Origin: a virus
Strand: one strand, 5' to 3'
IMG/VR virus record: IMGVR_UViG_3300048837_002250
Span: 1-39,370 of that record
Length of the DNA stretch: 39,370 nt
Shown piece by piece: positions 7,706 to 16,136 of the stretch. The translations under genes and the position numbers were made by a program. Every line of letters begins with the position of its first letter. The first letter of the stretch is position 1. The notes beneath the pieces were generated by a model, which saw nothing but the letters and a program-made list of their open reading frames with translations, ran no database searches and was not told the origin of the DNA.

Positions 7706-8323
7706 TCAACAAGGTTGGTCGCGAAGCGCCCGCATCACTTCCTCGTCGCCCGCGTGCATGTAGATCGATGTGGTGCGTAGGCTCGTGTGCCGCGCGAACC
7801 GCTGCACGAGGAGCGGGTCCTTGTGTCGATGGTACACGGCGCTCGCCGCGGTGTGCCTCAAAGTGTGAAACCCGAGCTTGCGCTCGAAGTGCGCGCGCTC
7901 CTGCCAGCGTGCGAACACGTGACGCAGGCTACGTAGGGCGATGCGTGCACCGCGCTGACTCAGGAACATCGGAGCCTCCGGCTCGAGCAACTCCGCGCGG
8001 CGATGCTTGTACTTGTAGAACTTCGCGAGCTTCGCAAAGAGAGCGTCCGGGATGATTACCTCCTGGCGCGCAGGCCGCTTCGCGCTGCGTTTGTAGACCC
8101 GTAGCTGCACTCGGCGTCTCGGCGTCCCGTCCGCGTGGAACACATCCCCCACGTTGAGCGCGGCGATCTCGTGACAGCGAAGTCCGGTCCCAAGCGCCAC
8201 CGAGAACATCACGTGGTCACGGTATCCGCGGGCGTGTTCTCCACTGACCTTCAGTAAGGCCTTCTGCTCAGAGACGGTAAGTGTTCTCGGTGGCCGGGCA
8301 AGTTCGCTCGCGTAGCTGCTCAT
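7706..8323 (-). CDS. int: Tyrosine recombinase/integrase, catalytic domain only
   Basis: This is the only convincing minus-strand gene. I choose ATG 8323 (205 residues) because AGGAG lies 8 bases upstream; a GTG at 8332 overlaps that site. The catalytic set is complete: Arg49 (TGLRCHE), a Lys near 78-82, His153 and Arg156 (HTLRH), His179 (ARHTSLR) and Tyr188 (SIYMHA). This is the XerC/D-like tyrosine recombinase domain, which cuts and rejoins DNA at att sites. The usual N-terminal SAM-like core-binding and arm-binding domains (~100-180 residues) are missing, so the protein is shorter than most phage integrases. It interrupts the terminase gene pair. It could serve integration, excision or dimer resolution. 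Confidence 0.85.
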   Translation of the reverse strand: MSSYASELARPPRTLTVSEQKALLKVSGEHARGYRDHVMFSVALGTGLRCHEIAALNVGDVFHADGTPRRRVQLRVYKRSAKRPARQEVIIPDALFAKLAKFYKYKHRRAELLEPEAPMFLSQRGARIALRSLRHVFARWQERAHFERKLGFHTLRHTAASAVYHRHKDPLLVQRFARHTSLRTTSIYMHAGDEEVMRALRDQPC

Positions 8324-8425
8324 GATGGGCACTCCTGATTACGTTGTTCCCGCACTCACGCTTCCTTCACCCCCCAAAGCAAGGCGAAAAGCGGCCTTGT
8401 TGGCGACAAACAAGAGGTTCAGATC

Positions 8426-9853
8426 GTGAATACATGTCTGCCGAACGCGAACGTGACGCGCTGGCTCGCGACGGAAGCAGGCTTCATCGAGGGGGTGTTT
8501 CACTGGGAAGGACAGCCGATACAGCTTGAGGCCTACCAGTTGGCCTTCCTGCGGAACAGTAAGCGCTTCCGTTGGGTCACAAAGAGCCGCCAGGTGGGCT
8601 TCTCGTTCCTGTTCGCGCTCGAGGCGCTTGCACGCTGCCACCTGCGACAGGGACATACCTCCATCTTCGTCAGCTATAACCAAGCGGACGCGACGGAGAA
8701 GATTGTCACCGCGAGACAGCTCTACGAGGAGATGCCGAACGCGTACAAGAAGCGGCTCGTCATCGACTCGCGTACGGAGCTGGCGTTCGAGTCGAACCGT
8801 CCTCACGGAGGGCTCTCACGCATTATCTCGGTGCCTTCAAAGCCGCCCCGCGGTAGGCGCGGAGACCTCTATCTGGACGAGCTTGCACACTACGTAGACG
8901 CGTATTCTGTCTACTCCGGTTCCACCGCGCTCATTCTGCGAACCAACGGTCAGCTCACTGGGTGCTCAACCCCACTCGGTCGTCGCGGTATCTTCTGGGA
9001 GATTGCGAAGGAGGAACTGCGCAAGTACCCGCACCACAGCAAGCAGGTGGTGCCCTGGTGGCTGTGCCGATTCTTCTGCACCGATGTGCCGCGTGCAGCG
9101 ATTGAAGCACCAAGGATGCCGTCAGCGGAGGCCGTTGAGCGCTTTGGGACCGAGGGGATTCGCGAGCAGTTCGAGACGCTTCCGCTCGACGACTTCCGGC
9201 AGGAGTTCGAGGCGGATTTCGTCGACTCGACCTACAGCTACTTCCCTCATGAAGTCATCTTACCTTGCACCGACCCCGACCTAGACACTGCAGAGGACTT
9301 TACCGACATTCCCATCCCGGAGGGCCGGATTGTCGCCGGCTTCGACGTAGGACGCACGCGCGATCACTCTGAGCTCGCTGTCTTTGAGGAGCGCGGGCAA
9401 CGGCGCATTTGCCGCATGCTGCGTCGCTACGAGCAGGTTCCGTTCGCCGAGCAGGAGACGGATCTGAGGCGGCTGCTCGAGCTCATGCCTGTTGCCCGCT
9501 TGTCCATCGACGCGAGCGGCATCGGCATGAACCTCGCCGAGAACCTCAGCCGCGACTACCCGCAGGTTGTCTCGGAGACCTTCAGCAGCGAGAGCAAAGA
9601 GCGCTGGTGCACCGACTTCAAGATCCTGCTGCAACACCGCGACGTCTTACTTCCGCGACGCCGCGATCTCGTGGGGCAGATCCACAGCATCAAGCGGCGC
9701 GTGACACCTTCGGGCAAGGTCGCCTTTGAGGCAGAGCGTACCCTGCGCGAGGGGCACGCAGACCGGTTCTGGGCGATCGCGCTCGCTTGTCAGAAGGAGC
9801 GCGAGCTTCGCAACAGCGGGGGCGTACAGATTGGCGCGCGGATACTCGGGTAG
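8426..9853 (+). CDS. terL: Terminase large subunit
   Basis: A 475-residue packaging motor starting at GTG 8426 with a modest AAGAGG site. The ATPase half has a variant Walker A, KSRQVGFS (residues 53-60), and Walker B LYLDEL with Asp151 and Glu152, followed by a coupling-like GCSTPLG. The nuclease half has the RNase H-like acidic residues Asp307 (GFDVGRT), Asp362 (SIDASGIG) and Asp446 (HADRFW). The protein moves DNA into the prohead through the portal and cuts concatemers. It begins the long + strand structural operon. The ~100 bases before it are shared with the integrase start, so divergent promoters are likely there. Confidence 0.95.
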   Translation: MNTCLPNANVTRWLATEAGFIEGVFHWEGQPIQLEAYQLAFLRNSKRFRWVTKSRQVGFSFLFALEALARCHLRQGHTSIFVSYNQADATEKIVTARQLYEEMPNAYKKRLVIDSRTELAFESNRPHGGLSRIISVPSKPPRGRRGDLYLDELAHYVDAYSVYSGSTALILRTNGQLTGCSTPLGRRGIFWEIAKEELRKYPHHSKQVVPWWLCRFFCTDVPRAAIEAPRMPSAEAVERFGTEGIREQFETLPLDDFRQEFEADFVDSTYSYFPHEVILPCTDPDLDTAEDFTDIPIPEGRIVAGFDVGRTRDHSELAVFEERGQRRICRMLRRYEQVPFAEQETDLRRLLELMPVARLSIDASGIGMNLAENLSRDYPQVVSETFSSESKERWCTDFKILLQHRDVLLPRRRDLVGQIHSIKRRVTPSGKVAFEAERTLREGHADRFWAIALACQKERELRNSGGVQIGARILG

Positions 9854-9913
9854 CGATACGCGACGAGGCTACTTGGCAGTGGGACGCAGCAGATAGGCAG
9901 GAGGGTACAAGGT

Positions 9914-10219
9914 ATGAAGGGTACAAAGCGCTCGGCCGTGCCGGCACGGGCAGTTTGTGAGGAGCGCATTGTGGCTCGGAACGCAGCTGCGTTCGACTGC
10001 GACGAACGGGCCCTGCGGGAGCTCCATCGAACACTTGATTCGACCCTTTCGCGCCGACCCCTACTCTCGGTTGCTGATCCAAGTCAGCGCACGCGGTACC
10101 TGAGTGTGCTGCGCGAAGTGTCCCTGCGCGCTTGGAGCGAGGTTGAGTCGTTCGAGAGCGACACTGGAGAAGCAACGGGTCATGACCTTTCATCTCCGGC
10201 CTTGCGAGAAGCAGAATGA
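9914..10219 (+). CDS. Small unknown protein coupled to portal
   Basis: A 101-residue protein. AGGAGG sits 9 bases before ATG 9914, and its stop overlaps the portal start (ATGA at 10216), so it is probably a real translated gene. It has a central helical region (about 29-85, ELHRTLDSTL...YLSVLREVSLRAWSEVESF) with no motif I recognise. Position between large terminase and portal suggests a packaging or portal-associated helper, but nothing in the sequence proves this. Confidence 0.6.
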   Translation: MKGTKRSAVPARAVCEERIVARNAAAFDCDERALRELHRTLDSTLSRRPLLSVADPSQRTRYLSVLREVSLRAWSEVESFESDTGEATGHDLSSPALREAE

Positions 10220-12054
10220 TCGAAGATGCACCGGCGATCGCGCACCGCGTCGAAGCACTGTTCAAAGCCCACGTGGTCGGCGACGCCGTACAGCGCGCGA
10301 CTGCGCTCGCCTCTGGCGAAGACGGCACAGGTCCTTTCTCAAGCGCAGGCGCCATCACGCCGCCCTACGAGCCCGACGTGCTTTGCCACCTGTTCGAGCA
10401 CTCGAGCAGCCTGCGTCCTAACGTCGACGCGTACGTCACGAACATCGACGGATTCGGCCACCGCTACGAGCCCGCCATCGAGCTCGAAGGGGACGACGTC
10501 GACCAGCGTGTAGCGGACTCCATGCTGCTCGAGCGCGCCGCGGCACGCGAGGCGGAAGCCGACAGCGAAGATGGCGCAGAGAATATCAGCGCAGACGTGG
10601 CGGAGCCCACGGCCGAGGAAATCGCTGCACGGCGCCACGAGCTGCAGCGCCTCTCGCGCATCGAAAAGGCACGGCTCGAGACCTTCTTCGGTTTCTGCTG
10701 CCACGAGCACAGCTTCGTCGACCTGCGTCGGCGCACGCGCCAGGACCTGGAGGTCACCGGCAACGCCTACTGGGAGGTCCTGCGCGACGCGCGTGGGCGG
10801 ATTGCGCGCTTCGTATACGTACCAGCACACACCGTAAGGTTGCTCCCGCTCGATGCTGAGCCAGTTGAAGTCGAAGAGCGTGTTCGCGTGTCGCCCGTCA
10901 GCTACGAGACCGTCACCGTCGCGCGCCGCCTGCGTCGGTACGTGCAGCTCGAAGGCACCGCGTGCGTGTTCTTTCGCTCGTTCGGCGATCCGCGAATCGT
11001 GTCGCGTCGCACAGGGGCCGTCGTAGACTCGGAAGCAGCGCTCGCCGAACAGGACGGCCCCGCGCACGAACTCATCCACTTTGCGATCCACTCGCCGCGC
11101 TCGCCTTACGGTGTGCCGCGTTGGGTTGGCAACCTGCTCAGCGTGCTCGGCTCGCGATCGTCCGAAGAGGTCAACTACCTGTACTTCGAGTCGAAGTCGG
11201 TGCCGCCGCTCGCGCTCCTCGTGTCGGGCGGCAAGCTCTCCGAGTCATCGGTGCCACGCATCGAGCGGTTCATCGAGGAGAACATCAAAGGCAAGCGCAA
11301 CTTCCACCGCATTCTGATCCTCGAAGCCGAGGGTGCTGCCAACGCAAGCGAGACTGCCAAAGCGAAAATCGAGATCGTTCCCCTCACGCAGGTGCAGCAG
11401 AAAGACGGACTCTTTCAGGCGTACGACGAGCGCAACATCGACAAGGTGGGCAGCTCGTTCCGCGTGCCACGCCTTCTGCGCGGAGACAGCCGCGATCTGA
11501 ATCGCTCGACGGCGGAGGCTGCACTTCGATTTGCGGAAGATCAGGTGTTCGCGCCAGAACGTGACGAGTTCGACTTCATGATCAACCGGCGGATTTTGCC
11601 TGACATGGGGATTCGCTTCTGGCGCTTCCGCTCGCAGACACCCGTCACCCGAGATCCCGAGCGCACGAGCGACATGGTCACGCAGCTCGTCCGCGTCGGA
11701 GTGCTCACACCCGAGGAGGGGCGCATGCTTGCGAGCGACATCTTCAACCGTGAGCTTGCCAAGATCGGGGACGACTGGGTCAAACGCCCCATCACTTTGA
11801 CACTGGCGGGGGTCCAAACCCAGAGCGTTGATCTCTGGCCCGGCAGCGGACAGGGCGACGATGCGGTGACGCAGGCCAAGCGTCTCATGGCGCTGCGTGC
11901 AGCGCTCGAGAACGAAGAGCAACTGCTTGCGAAACGCCGCCTAGCGCTCGCGCGCGAGTACTCACGCGAAGAACCTGAGCGAGTCGTCGTGCCCAGCTCC
12001 GAGTTCAAAGAGTGGTTCGCGGCTGACCAAGAGCAGGGGGGCGCCCATGTGTGA
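10216..12054 (+). CDS. Portal protein, PBSX/HK97-like
   Basis: A 612-residue protein, longer than the usual 400-550. The N-terminus includes a PPYEPDVL segment and a highly charged insert (about residues 100-150). The core has the portal patterns LEVTGNAYWEVLRD, FVYVPAHTVRLLP, ELIHFAIHSPRSPYGVPRW, then the long helix region NYLYFESKSVPPLALLVSGG and the stem-like helix that follows. The portal is a 12-mer ring at one head vertex through which DNA enters and leaves. It overlaps its upstream neighbour by ATGA and its downstream neighbour by 8 bases. The C-terminal ~100 residues are helical and charged. Confidence 0.92.
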   Translation: MIEDAPAIAHRVEALFKAHVVGDAVQRATALASGEDGTGPFSSAGAITPPYEPDVLCHLFEHSSSLRPNVDAYVTNIDGFGHRYEPAIELEGDDVDQRVADSMLLERAAAREAEADSEDGAENISADVAEPTAEEIAARRHELQRLSRIEKARLETFFGFCCHEHSFVDLRRRTRQDLEVTGNAYWEVLRDARGRIARFVYVPAHTVRLLPLDAEPVEVEERVRVSPVSYETVTVARRLRRYVQLEGTACVFFRSFGDPRIVSRRTGAVVDSEAALAEQDGPAHELIHFAIHSPRSPYGVPRWVGNLLSVLGSRSSEEVNYLYFESKSVPPLALLVSGGKLSESSVPRIERFIEENIKGKRNFHRILILEAEGAANASETAKAKIEIVPLTQVQQKDGLFQAYDERNIDKVGSSFRVPRLLRGDSRDLNRSTAEAALRFAEDQVFAPERDEFDFMINRRILPDMGIRFWRFRSQTPVTRDPERTSDMVTQLVRVGVLTPEEGRMLASDIFNRELAKIGDDWVKRPITLTLAGVQTQSVDLWPGSGQGDDAVTQAKRLMALRAALENEEQLLAKRRLALAREYSREEPERVVVPSSEFKEWFAADQEQGGAHV

Positions 12055-13096
12055 TCGCCTGGTACATCTCCACGCCGCTCGAAGCGCCGCGGATGCCTTG
12101 CTCGAAAGCTACCTCTGCCTACCCGTTCGCAAGGCCATCGACACTGCAACGCCGGCTGGATTCGACCGTGCCGTGGCGCGGCTCTCCGCTGAGTTGCGAA
12201 CAGCGTCTGCGCCGACCGAGGACCAAGCCTTCCGGCGAGCGGTGGCCGCGCTCGATGTTGACTGGGGACGCACCACGCGTGAACAGCGCTCGGCCCTCGT
12301 GCGTCGTGCAGTGCAAGAAGCTGGAGCTGTGCTGCAAGCCGGCGTTGGCCCCGTCGAGGCGAAGCTCGCACCCGCCGCGCGGCAGGTCCTTCGGGCGACG
12401 AGAGACGGAGCACGCAGGTCCGGCCTGACGGTCTCCGCCGACTTCAACGCGCTCGACCGACGCATGCTCGACTACCTGCGCACCAGCGAAACAGGCTCTG
12501 TGCGGGATGCGTTCGGCAGACGGGCACAAGCACTCTCCGAGCGTGCGCGGGCGGTTGTCGCGAGCGGTCTCGAACAAGGGCTTGGTCGAGCCGAGATCGC
12601 ATCGGCGCTTGAGCGGGCAGCGACCGACACACTAAAGCAGCCGAGTCGGTTCTACTGGGAGACGGTGGCGGGCGCGTTCACCGGTCGCGCGCGCTCCTAC
12701 GGTCAGCTCTCGTCATTCGCCGAGGCCGGCATCACACGGTACCGGATCGAGGCCGTGCTCGATGAGCACACCACGCCGACGTGCAGGTTCCTCCACGGCC
12801 GGGAGTTCACGATTGCCAGCGCACTTGCGAGCTTCCGCGAAGCAGAAGAACGACCGGAGGATCTGAAGGTCATCCATCCCTGGGTGCGCGAGCGTCTCGA
12901 TGCGGAGACGGGACGTCGCCAGCTCTACGTGCGACGCGGTGAGGAGCGCGTTCCGTTAGCAGAGGAGTTGCGCTCGGGACTCGGTCGTCGCGATGATGTC
13001 GGAGAGTTTCGCGGTCTCGGCGACCCGGCTGTGCTTGGCGTGATCGCACCGCCTTTTCATGGGCTATGTCGGTCGACTCTCGTCTCAGCCGGCTGA
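12047..13096 (+). CDS. Head morphogenesis protein, SPP1 gp7/Mu gpF-like
   Basis: A 349-residue protein overlapping the portal gene by 8 bases. The first two thirds are helical. The family signature is in the C-terminal part: AVLDEHTTPTCRFLHGREF (about 237-255) and PPFHGLCRST (about 337-346), which matches the D-xTxxxC...G...PP-H-xxCR pattern of SPP1 gp7/Mu gpF minor head proteins. These bind the portal, enter the procapsid and influence DNA ejection. The conserved Cys and His could bind a metal. About 100 bases separate it from the next gene, so the operon may pause or have a new promoter there. Confidence 0.88.
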   Translation: MCDRLVHLHAARSAADALLESYLCLPVRKAIDTATPAGFDRAVARLSAELRTASAPTEDQAFRRAVAALDVDWGRTTREQRSALVRRAVQEAGAVLQAGVGPVEAKLAPAARQVLRATRDGARRSGLTVSADFNALDRRMLDYLRTSETGSVRDAFGRRAQALSERARAVVASGLEQGLGRAEIASALERAATDTLKQPSRFYWETVAGAFTGRARSYGQLSSFAEAGITRYRIEAVLDEHTTPTCRFLHGREFTIASALASFREAEERPEDLKVIHPWVRERLDAETGRRQLYVRRGEERVPLAEELRSGLGRRDDVGEFRGLGDPAVLGVIAPPFHGLCRSTLVSAG

Positions 13097-13165
13097 CTTC
13101 CCCTTCGATCGGACCTTGAAGAGACCGCCGCATGTCGGCTCGGCCGATGTCTCTGCGTGGCGAAT

Positions 13166-13178
13166 GTGACGTTATCAC
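13166..13178. promoter_or_regulatory. Operator-like dyad before the XRE-type regulator
   Basis: GTGACGTTATCAC has GTGA/TCAC arms around 5 bases and lies 20 bases before the start of the regulator at 13199, in the 102-base gap after the gp7-like gene. XRE proteins often bind such dyads to control themselves. Only one copy was seen, so this is weak. Confidence 0.25.
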
Positions 13179-13198
13179 TTTCTGGAGGATAGAGGAAC

Positions 13199-13816
13199 AT
13201 GCACGCTCTGGTGAATCCGGCCTTCGACCAGGAGAACGCGACCTCAATGGGATGCGCTGCCCCGGGGCTTGGCGAGCACGACACCAACGCCTCATCGTTC
13301 GGCGCCTATGTTCGCGCCGTGCGAACACGCGCAGGCGTAGGGCTTACTGAGATGGCGTCGCGCGTCGGTGTGAGCCTCGGCCACTACTATCGTATTGAGT
13401 TCGACGAGAAGGCTCCCCTGGACTCGACACGCTGGGGTCCCCTGATCGAGATGGGCGCAGACGCAGCCGCGCTTGCCCGATTCGAGCAGCGTGATCGTGC
13501 AAAGCGTAAGCCGCGGGGACGTCCGCGCTCGCGCGTCGCGGGAGTCTCTCCTGGCGAACCGGGCAGCCCCAGTTGGGACACGCTCTCGTGGGAGCAAGAC
13601 GACTGGTGCTGGTACGCGGTGACTTGCCACCCCAACGGTCTGTCGCTCGAGCAGGTGGGGGCACTGCTAGGATGCGGGCCCGAACTCGTTCGTAAGATCG
13701 AACTCGAAGCGCTCGCCAAGCTCGCACTCGAACCAGGCGCTGTCGAAGCGATGGAGATCGTCGACGATCGAGACACTGAGCTCGCAATCTGGACAGTCGC
13801 GGCAAGCGAAGGCTGA
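13199..13816 (+). CDS. Hybrid regulator: XRE helix-turn-helix plus sigma-70 region-4-like domain
   Basis: A 205-residue protein with TGGAGG and AGAGG upstream of ATG 13199. Residues ~34-95 form an XRE (Cro/C1-type) HTH (FGAYVRAVRTRAG...MASRVGVSLGHYYRIE). A basic linker (KRKPRGRPRSR, about 100-113) follows. Residues ~136-177 read WYAVTCHP...LSLEQVGALLGCGPELVRKIELEALAKL, very like sigma-70 region 4, which binds the -35 element. Sigma regions 2 and 3 are absent, so it is not a complete sigma factor. Inferred role: a regulator that binds phage promoters or touches RNA polymerase, perhaps activating late genes. It is placed inside the head operon, so it would be made late or from its own promoter. 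Confidence 0.75.
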   Translation: MHALVNPAFDQENATSMGCAAPGLGEHDTNASSFGAYVRAVRTRAGVGLTEMASRVGVSLGHYYRIEFDEKAPLDSTRWGPLIEMGADAAALARFEQRDRAKRKPRGRPRSRVAGVSPGEPGSPSWDTLSWEQDDWCWYAVTCHPNGLSLEQVGALLGCGPELVRKIELEALAKLALEPGAVEAMEIVDDRDTELAIWTVAASEG

Positions 13817-14008
13817 CGGCGGACCAAGAGCGGTGGAGGGACTGCTCCCCTGGACGAAGCGAGCCTCCCTGACGGGACGTCTCGATAAAAAAGTTGAGGC
13901 CATAAATCGGACAAGCTCACCGAATGTGCGATGATTGGAAAGTCAGAACACGCACGGGCGAGTGACCTCGCAGCGATGACTGACACCTGACGTACCGAGG
14001 TTTTCCAT

Positions 14009-15295
14009 TTGGCCACGCCTGCTGTCGAACGCGCACGCGCCCTGTTGACGCGCCTGCCGCTGCCAGTTGAGAAGACTCTCTTCGCGTCGCCCGCGGGGAA
14101 GAAGCGGCTTGCAAAGCGCCTCGTGGCAATGCTCCCCGCGCACGGTACTTACGTCGAGCCCTTTGCTGGGTCCGCTGCTGTGCTCTTCGCGAAGGAGCCC
14201 GCTGCACAGGAAGTCATCAGCGATGCCGATGCGGAGATTGCCGAGGCGTACAAGATTCTCAAGCGCCTCAAGCCCGAGGATATCCAGAAGCTGAACAAGC
14301 TCGACTGGCGCGGCGACAAGGCGACGTACGACAGGCTCAAGAAGATCGCGCCAACCAGTGACGTCGCGAAGCTGCACAAGTTCCTCTACTTGTCGCACTT
14401 CAGTTACGGCAAGATGCGCGGAAAGAGCTTCAGCCCGACTGCGCAGGGGGTCGAAGCGCAGATGCCTGCGCGCCTTGAGAAGCATCTGTCCCGCCTCAAG
14501 AACGTGCGCGTCTTCAGCGGAGACTACGAGCCCGTGGTGCGGAAGTTCGATGGTAAGGATACCGTCTTCTTTCTCGACCCTCCTTACACTGGCTATGACG
14601 TCAACGTCGGCGAGAAGAAGTTCGACGAGCAGCGCTTCTTCAAGATGCTGAAGTCGCTCAAGGGCAAGTTCCTCATCACCTACGGGATCCGCGGTGAGCT
14701 GCCGAAGCTCGTCAAGGACGCCGGCTTCGTGGTGAAGCAGATTCGCGTGCCCCGCACGATCGCCTCCATGCGTGGTGTCGGCGGGCCGAGCGTGCTCACG
14801 CAACTTCTGGTGTCGAACTACGACATCGCGCAAAAGGCGTATGGACCGGATGCTGACGACCTGGAGATGGTCGACTGGCCCTCCCAGGACGCGCACCGAG
14901 ATGCGTTCGCGACCACCTCCACGTTGATCAAGGGGATTGACCCCGGTGACGAGCGCTTCGTGCTCGGCGTAGTCCTAGAACCGGAGGTCGTGGATGCGCA
15001 GGGAGACATCTACTCCGCCGAGGAGATTCGCAGCGCGGCCCATCGCTTCATGGAGGACTTCCAGGGCCTTGGGCTTCAGCACCGAGAGCGCGTCAACGGC
15101 GACGTGAAGATCCTCGAGAGCTACTTGGCGCCGGATGACCTGAGCGTTGGTGGCACCGCGATCAAGAAGGGGACGTGGCTCTTCGGCGTGCGCGTGTTGT
15201 CTGATGAGCTGTGGAGCATGGTGAAGGACGGCGCCTTGTCGGGCTTCAGTATCGGCGGTACGGCGCGCAAAGTCCCTGAATCGAGCGCGGCGTAG
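14009..15295 (+). CDS. DNA adenine methylase fused to XkdF-like prohead protease
   Basis: A 428-residue protein. No ATG precedes the conserved N-terminus, so I take TTG 14009, with CGAGG about 8 bases upstream. Residues ~29-285 are a class D12 (Dam-type) N6-adenine methyltransferase: YVEPFAGSAAV (AdoMet site, 48-58) and DPPY at 190-193 (catalytic motif IV). Residues ~305-425 match the PBSX XkdF putative serine protease: FVLGVVLEPEVVDAQGD, LQHRER with His358, KKGTWLFGVRV and SGFSIGG with Ser414, the likely catalytic His and Ser. The protease normally matures the prohead, and here it sits where that gene is expected, before scaffold and capsid. One open frame covers both, with no stop or frameshift. 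A 192-base AT-richer gap precedes it and may hold a promoter. Confidence 0.85.
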   Translation: MATPAVERARALLTRLPLPVEKTLFASPAGKKRLAKRLVAMLPAHGTYVEPFAGSAAVLFAKEPAAQEVISDADAEIAEAYKILKRLKPEDIQKLNKLDWRGDKATYDRLKKIAPTSDVAKLHKFLYLSHFSYGKMRGKSFSPTAQGVEAQMPARLEKHLSRLKNVRVFSGDYEPVVRKFDGKDTVFFLDPPYTGYDVNVGEKKFDEQRFFKMLKSLKGKFLITYGIRGELPKLVKDAGFVVKQIRVPRTIASMRGVGGPSVLTQLLVSNYDIAQKAYGPDADDLEMVDWPSQDAHRDAFATTSTLIKGIDPGDERFVLGVVLEPEVVDAQGDIYSAEEIRSAAHRFMEDFQGLGLQHRERVNGDVKILESYLAPDDLSVGGTAIKKGTWLFGVRVLSDELWSMVKDGALSGFSIGGTARKVPESSAA

Positions 15296-15309
15296 CCGCC
15301 CCAGCGCTC

Positions 15310-16104
15310 ATGCACGGAGTCGGTATGGCGCAGGCGTCAGGCCAGGTTCATCGCCTGGTCGATATGGAAGTTCAAGAAGTAAGTCTGGTGGACCGCGCAG
15401 CCAACAAGCGCCGGTTTCTCATCGTCAAACGGAGTGAGGGAATGGGCGACAAAGGCACGAGCGATGCAGCAGACGGTCAAAGCGAGCAGGACGCCCAGCG
15501 CGACGCCGACGAAGGCGACACCGGCGACGCCGAGGGAGGTGATACGGCCGGAGCGGTCGCAGTAGCGTGTGACGCCCTCGAAGGCCTCACGCGGGCCGTG
15601 GAGCAGCTCCAAGCAGGTACCGGGCAAGGCAAGGTCATCGGCGACGTGGTGCAGGAGCTCCGCGCAGCTGCCGACCTCCTCCAGGAGCAGCTCGGCGGTG
15701 ACACGGCACCCGATGCGCCTGCGGCGGCGCCTGGCGCCACGCGTGCCGATGCGCTGGTCGCTGTTGTGGGCCAGCTCGTGTCTGAGCTACGCGCCTCACG
15801 CAAGGCAGCGCGGAGCAGGGCCGACGGCGAGGACGACGAACCTCCCGATGGCGGCAAGCCTAAGGGCAAGAGCAAGAAGGCGGATGAGCCCGAGGCACCC
15901 GCTACGGGGCTCGCGGCCATCCACGGTGAGCTGAAGAAGATCAGCTCGCATGTGGAGCAACAGGTGCGTCGCATCGACCGCCTTGAAAAGCGCGCGGGCG
16001 TCCCGAGCAGTCAGCCCGCGGGCGAGCGGCCGGGGCGTGCCCCCGCCAGCGCCTCCGACGATGTGTCGTGGCCGCTCGATCTCAATAGTCCTCGGAGCCG
16101 CTGA
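15310..16104 (+). CDS. Scaffold-like protein with XkdF-type N-terminal motif
   Basis: A protein of 264 residues from ATG 15310, or 259 from ATG 15325, which has the better GGAG spacing. Near the N-terminus VQEVSLVDRAANKRRFLIVKR-like sequence (about 22-41) resembles a segment I recall from XkdF proteins that accompanies the protease domain. The rest is acidic, alanine- and glycine-rich, with coiled-coil-like helices (about 85-130 and 200-230) and a lysine-rich KPKGKSKK patch, which suits a scaffold. Directly upstream of the major capsid gene, it is the expected position for a scaffolding protein that shapes the prohead and is removed by the protease. Confidence 0.65.
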   Translation: MHGVGMAQASGQVHRLVDMEVQEVSLVDRAANKRRFLIVKRSEGMGDKGTSDAADGQSEQDAQRDADEGDTGDAEGGDTAGAVAVACDALEGLTRAVEQLQAGTGQGKVIGDVVQELRAAADLLQEQLGGDTAPDAPAAAPGATRADALVAVVGQLVSELRASRKAARSRADGEDDEPPDGGKPKGKSKKADEPEAPATGLAAIHGELKKISSHVEQQVRRIDRLEKRAGVPSSQPAGERPGRAPASASDDVSWPLDLNSPRSR

Positions 16105-16136
16105 GGGCCTTCGCCCCGCAAAGGAGCTTTGAACCG

